From Pristionchus mayeri (Eukaryota > Nematoda > Chromadorea > Rhabditida > Neodiplogasteridae): 64,000 bases of DNA. The translations under genes and the position numbers were made by a program. Below are positions 58,061 to 64,000 of this stretch, piece by piece; the first letter of the stretch is position 1, and each line of letters opens with the position of its first letter. The stretch is from NCBI GenBank assembly GCA_036245805.1, contig BTRK01000006.1, forward strand, positions 25,886,365 to 25,950,364. The letters run 5' to 3'. Under the pieces are notes generated by a model, which saw nothing but the letters and a program-made list of their open reading frames with translations, was not told where the DNA came from and ran no database searches.

Positions 58061-59232
58061 TTTTTCACCTGGCTAAACTCTATTTCAGCTCCCAGATGAG
58101 CTACAGAGGTGGCACTGGGCTCAAAATGTGCGGAAAATTATTTCCAGAAAATTTTCTGTTCAGTGCAAGACGATTGGACAATGATGAAGAATCATATGAA
58201 TGAAAAACCACTTTCCACGTAAAAATATAAATATGCCCACTATCAAGCTGTATCGTGCTACAGATTTGTAATGCAGATTTTGAAAGAACATGTATGCGTG
58301 AAATAAAATTATAAAAACCCAAATTGAAGAGGGTTGAAATTGGCATTTTTTAATCAAACATGGTATACTGAAGAAAAAGTCGAAAAAGTGATATTTTTTT
58401 ATTTTTGTTCTTTCTTCTTCAAATATTTCCACAGTATTATTGGTATAACACACAGGTGGAAAATACTCGCTTGGAAGGCCATATTGCGAGTATTTGCTCA
58501 AAATGGCAATTTGTACTAGAAATTGTTCGTTTTTATCAATTAATTTCATTTTGAGCACATACTAGTAAGATTCCAAACGAGCATTTCCCACCTGTGTGTT
58601 ATCCCAATAATACTGTGGAAATATTTGATGAAGAAAGAACAAAAATAAAAAACATCACTTTTTCAACTTTTTCTTCAGTATACCACGTTTGAATGAAAAA
58701 TGCCAATTTCAACCCTCTTCAATTTGGGTTTTTATAATTTTATTTCACGCATACATGTTCTTTCATAATCTGCATTAAAAATTTTAAATAGCACGACACC
58801 GCCACGTGGGTTTAACCATGTATAAAAAGTCGTACCCAAAAAATAAATTTGAATGATTTTGCCCGCCTCTTGAGAGCTCTTACCATACGATACCGTATGA
58901 CACACCACTACACCATATTCATGCAGTTCGCGATCAGTTGTGCAAGAAGCATATGTATTAATTTCGCGATACTCAGGAACGGTTTTGTTGTGCTTGTATG
59001 CGCATGTCAAATTGCGGTATTTTTGAAATGTGCACATATGTCCCGTCTATGAAGAAATTTTCATGTATTGAGGAAATTGTTTTAAACCCCCGTGACCGCT
59101 CGATAGTGGGCATATTTATATTTTGACGTGAAAATGGTTTTTCATTCATATGATTCTTAATCATTGTCCAATCGTACCACCTCTGTAGCTCGTCTGGGAG
59201 CTGAAATAGAGTATAGCCAGGTGAAAAACCGC

Positions 59233-59235
<3 letters not shown>
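58060..59235. mobile_element. Foldback element, right arm carrying extra sequence
   Basis: TTTTTCACCTGGCTAAACTC at 58060 and its inverse at about 59225; inner AACACACAGGTGGAAAATAC and inverse near 58580-58600; centre near 58525. About 240 bp at 58800-59040 is unpaired. Confidence 0.75.
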
Positions 59236-61369
<2,134 letters not shown>

Positions 61370-61507
61370 GCCTCGGATGAGATTTGTGGCTACTCTCTTA
61401 TCAATCGCTATTCTACGCTTCTCTAGGAACTCAATGCCTATTTCTTTGTTGCGAGCGAGAGCAGTGGGCATGTTTTCCCAAGTATGTTTAAAACAGCGCA
61501 TCCTAAG

Positions 61508-61672
61508 GGGTAAAAAAACGAAGAAATTGATCGTTTTATAGATACAGCGTAAAAACCCAATTCAATGGAACTGGCAGATTATCGAGTATCATCCAAAAAT
61601 TACGGTTCGATCCATTGAATTTGTTTTTTACGCTGTATCTCTAAAACGATCAACATCTGCTTTTTTTACCCC
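61508..61672. repeat. Small foldback
   Basis: GATCGTTTTATAGATACAGCGTAAAAA and its inverse around a centre at about 61590. Confidence 0.75.
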
Positions 61673-61699
61673 TTAGTCATTGTTATAGATCAGTTCTCG

Positions 61700-63480
61700 A
61701 GATATCCAAAAGTGGTCTCAGTTTACCAATTTGCACAAATCCTCTCCCCCCTCCTTCAGCACATTCCCACTCATCTGACTAACACTAGGGATGCACTCTC
61801 TGCCCTTTCCTCCATCGCTCCAGACCCCAACATGTGCTTTGAGAGTTTTGATGTATCTGCCTTGTATACTAAGGTTAGCAATAGGGAAGCAGTTCGCGCC
61901 ACCCTCGCTCTCATGTCTTCTCATTCACACTGTCTCAATCTTTGTGGTCTTTCCTTTATCGATGTCGAGGATCTCCTCTCCTCCGCCTCAATTGTTCTGT
62001 ATTCTCATTTGATGGTTCATTCTATTCTCAAGTTCGTGGCCTCGCTATGGGCAATCGTTTAGCACCTATTCTCGCTGTTATTTACATGCACTCTCTTGAG
62101 TCCCAGACCATTCGTGAGGGCATAGTATGACTAGGAAGATACATTGATGATTTCATCGTCATTGCTATCTCCCAAAATCACCTAGACAGACTATTCGCTT
62201 CTCTCAATAGCCTGGGTGCTCCCAATATCAAGCTCACTAGGGAATCTCCGTCCAATAATTGGCTCCCCTTCCTCAATTTCCAACTTTCACTTACCCCATC
62301 TGGTGTCTTCAGCACTAAATGGTACCGTAAGCCAGCCAATCGTAATATTCTCTTGCATAGCTCCTCATGTAATCCCAGTCATTCTAAATGTTCCATTGTC
62401 CTTTCCACCATTCGCACTGCTCTTTCTGTCTCCTCTCAGGAATACCGTAATCAGTCTCGCTCTCTCGCATTTCAAATTGTCGGTAGTAATGGCTATTGCC
62501 CTCCAAAGCGTTCTTCTCCCTTCCCTTCCACTCGTATCTCACGTAGTGCTGATAAGCCTCTTCCGGTATTCGCTATCCCGTATATCAGTGATGCTTTTAC
62601 TCGTGATGTTAGAGATGCTATATCTAAGGTTGAACTTGAAGTTCGCATTGTTGAGAAGCCCGGCCCTAATCTCCTCAATTTATTATCGAGAAATCGATAC
62701 CTTGATCCTCCTGTTTGTCCTATGCGTGATCGATGTTTCTTCTGCCCTACTGGTGGTGTCGGTTGCTGTCAGACGGTTGGTGTTGTCTATCTTATCAAGT
62801 GCTCCCTTTGTTCACTATCTTACGTTGGTGAGACAGGTCGTCCCCTCCATCTAAGAGCTTATGACCATTTCAAGTCTGCTCGCAACCCCAGTTGTATTAG
62901 CTACAAACACAATGCATTCGCTATTCATTCTAAGAGTGACCATAACAGTGTCCCCATTCCACTTACTGGTACCATCATCCATCGTGAGTCTAACACTTGT
63001 CGTCGTAAGATTGCAGAGGCTTTGTATATTGCTAAGATTAATCCCGCTTTGAATAACAGAGTAGAACTCTCCAAAGAGAATTACCCTGCAAACTCTACAC
63101 ATCTAATCCCTTCTCTCCTTTCATCCTCTCTTCACTTCCCTTCCTTACACTGGTTGACCTCTCCTTTTCCCCTCTCCCCCTCCCTCTCCTTCTCTCATCT
63201 CTCTCACTCTCACACTATCTCTCGCCTGTCCTTCCCTTCCTTCCCCTCCTCCCTTCCTTCCTCTCTTCATCACACTTCGCACTTCTCGCTTTGCGTCTTT
63301 CCTGTTCCTTAGTTAACCTTACCTTTACTCACTGCTTTATCGATTTTCACGCTCTCGCTTCATTGATTGTCTCTCCTCCTAACGTGTTCTCTTACATGTG
63401 ATTAACCACGACTGATGATGGGCGGTGAGCCCGAAACGTCTCGAGCAAGATAAAAGCTGATGAGATCCCCTCTTGTCCTC
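61700..63480 (+). mobile_element. Penelope-like retroelement with GIY-YIG endonuclease, 5' truncated
   Basis: RT motifs FESFDVSALYT (61840-61872) in one frame, then RGLAMGNRLAP and, after an in-frame TGA at 62128, RYIDDF (62142-62159) in a second frame that stays open to 63312. Downstream are FLNFQLSLTP and a C-terminal GIY-YIG nuclease: VVYLIKCSLCSLSYVGETGR with R and E further on (LHLRAYDH, RKIAEALYI) and a cysteine-rich stretch (PVCPMRDRCFFCPTG). A pyrimidine-rich TCTCC region (63090-63300) and a hammerhead-like motif follow. One frameshift and one stop make it inactive. The N-terminal part is absent. Confidence 0.85.
63409..63441 (+). ncRNA. Hammerhead-ribozyme-like motif of the Penelope-like element
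   Basis: CTGATGA (63412-63418), a GGGC/GCCC stem with GGTGA loop, then GAAAC and GTC (63433-63440) match the conserved order of a minimal hammerhead core. Such motifs are known in Penelope-like elements. An extra T before the stem makes activity uncertain. Confidence 0.6.
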
Positions 63481-64000
63481 CCCTTGGCCACACGAAGAAC
63501 TTCTAGCTGTACAGGCATGGTCTACATCAAAATATGTACTAGAAACATTTTTAGCGATTTCGAGCAAGGAGATATCGTAGAGAAACCGATAAGGACGCAA
63601 CGAGCAAAATGAATATGATCATCGTTTTCATCACCCTTGGGAACCATAATACACACCATTTCAGAGAATCGACATTTTTCACAATTCCAAGAAATTTCCG
63701 ATTTTTAGACAAACGAGCTCTTATACATTTTTAATATTACTCACTTCGTTGGTCACTCTGACGAAGAGATCAACAAAGAACGTCCTTTTCCTGAAATTAT
63801 TAAATTATTAATGAGGATTTAGAATAACAAATAATGCAAGGCTATTAAACCACACCTCAGAATAAATAAATATTATATCATAGGTTCCTTATTACAATAA
63901 TTGTGGTATATACTATCCCACCCGACTGTAGCGGACCACCCCCTTTTATATTTATTTTTGGTTTCCAATGTTGAAAATCGTGCTCATGCGAGGCTGCGAA
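63481..64000. other. No firm gene at the right edge
   Basis: 63490-63567 (+) has a short frame (PHEELLAVQAWSTSKYVLET.., stop at 63567) resembling the segment at 55575-55720. Otherwise AT-rich. Confidence 0.3.

Noticed and set aside
62216..62854. 212-codon frame
   Set aside because: Alternative frame of the Penelope-like element.

Overview
The window looks like a transposon-rich stretch of a nematode genome. The evidence is very small introns (37-115 bp where no element has landed), T-rich ...TTTCAG acceptors, single-gene clusters on one strand, mariner and Tc1 elements, and degenerate (GCCTAA)n tracts, the complement of the nematode telomere unit TTAGGC. Nothing bacterial is present. No rRNA, intact tRNA or CRISPR array was seen. 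The species cannot be named from the sequence. Gene models were built by hand from splice signals, reading phase and recalled family motifs; no search was run.

Host genes, left to right: the last exon of an unknown gene (269-441, -); an RPS6KC1/RPS6KL1-type pseudokinase (2347-10162, +) with a 5.5 kb intron packed with nested elements; gar-1, an H/ACA snoRNP subunit with a broken frame (14543-15202, +); a complete gluconokinase (16416-17040, -); a DMAC1/TMEM261-like protein (17398-17757, -) overlapping an 81-residue membrane protein (17730-18029, -); a 63-residue microprotein (23672-24211, -); the NatB catalytic subunit naa-20, whose last two exons (45990-46080 and 24421-24503, -) are 21.5 kb apart; an HMG-box gene nested on the same strand inside that gap (39051-39499, -), apparently lacking its middle exon; and an unrecognised gene (55039-55561, -) whose C-terminus was rewritten by a transposon.

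The rest is mostly mobile DNA. There is a family of about nine small elements bounded by TTAA and TTAAAGTTACC ends; elements ending CACGGCCCCCGG; TA-target mariner-like elements; a hAT-type hairpin; a decayed Ty3/gypsy retrotransposon (26464-30447); a Tc1-like element (46945-49269); a mariner with transposase (52429-53675); a tRNA-headed SINE with target duplication (56152-56429); and a Penelope-like element with a GIY-YIG domain and a hammerhead-like motif (about 61700-63480). A dozen or more long foldback (palindromic) elements are also present, the largest with arms of about 850 bp at 59233-61145. Many are nested up to three deep, so insertion order can be read, and several paralogous empty sites confirm target duplications.

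The most notable points are the TTAA element family (terminal repeats that match within a copy but differ between copies, insertion into small introns and into a coding 3' end), the split naa-20 gene with a gene nested in its intron, and host genes with internal losses.
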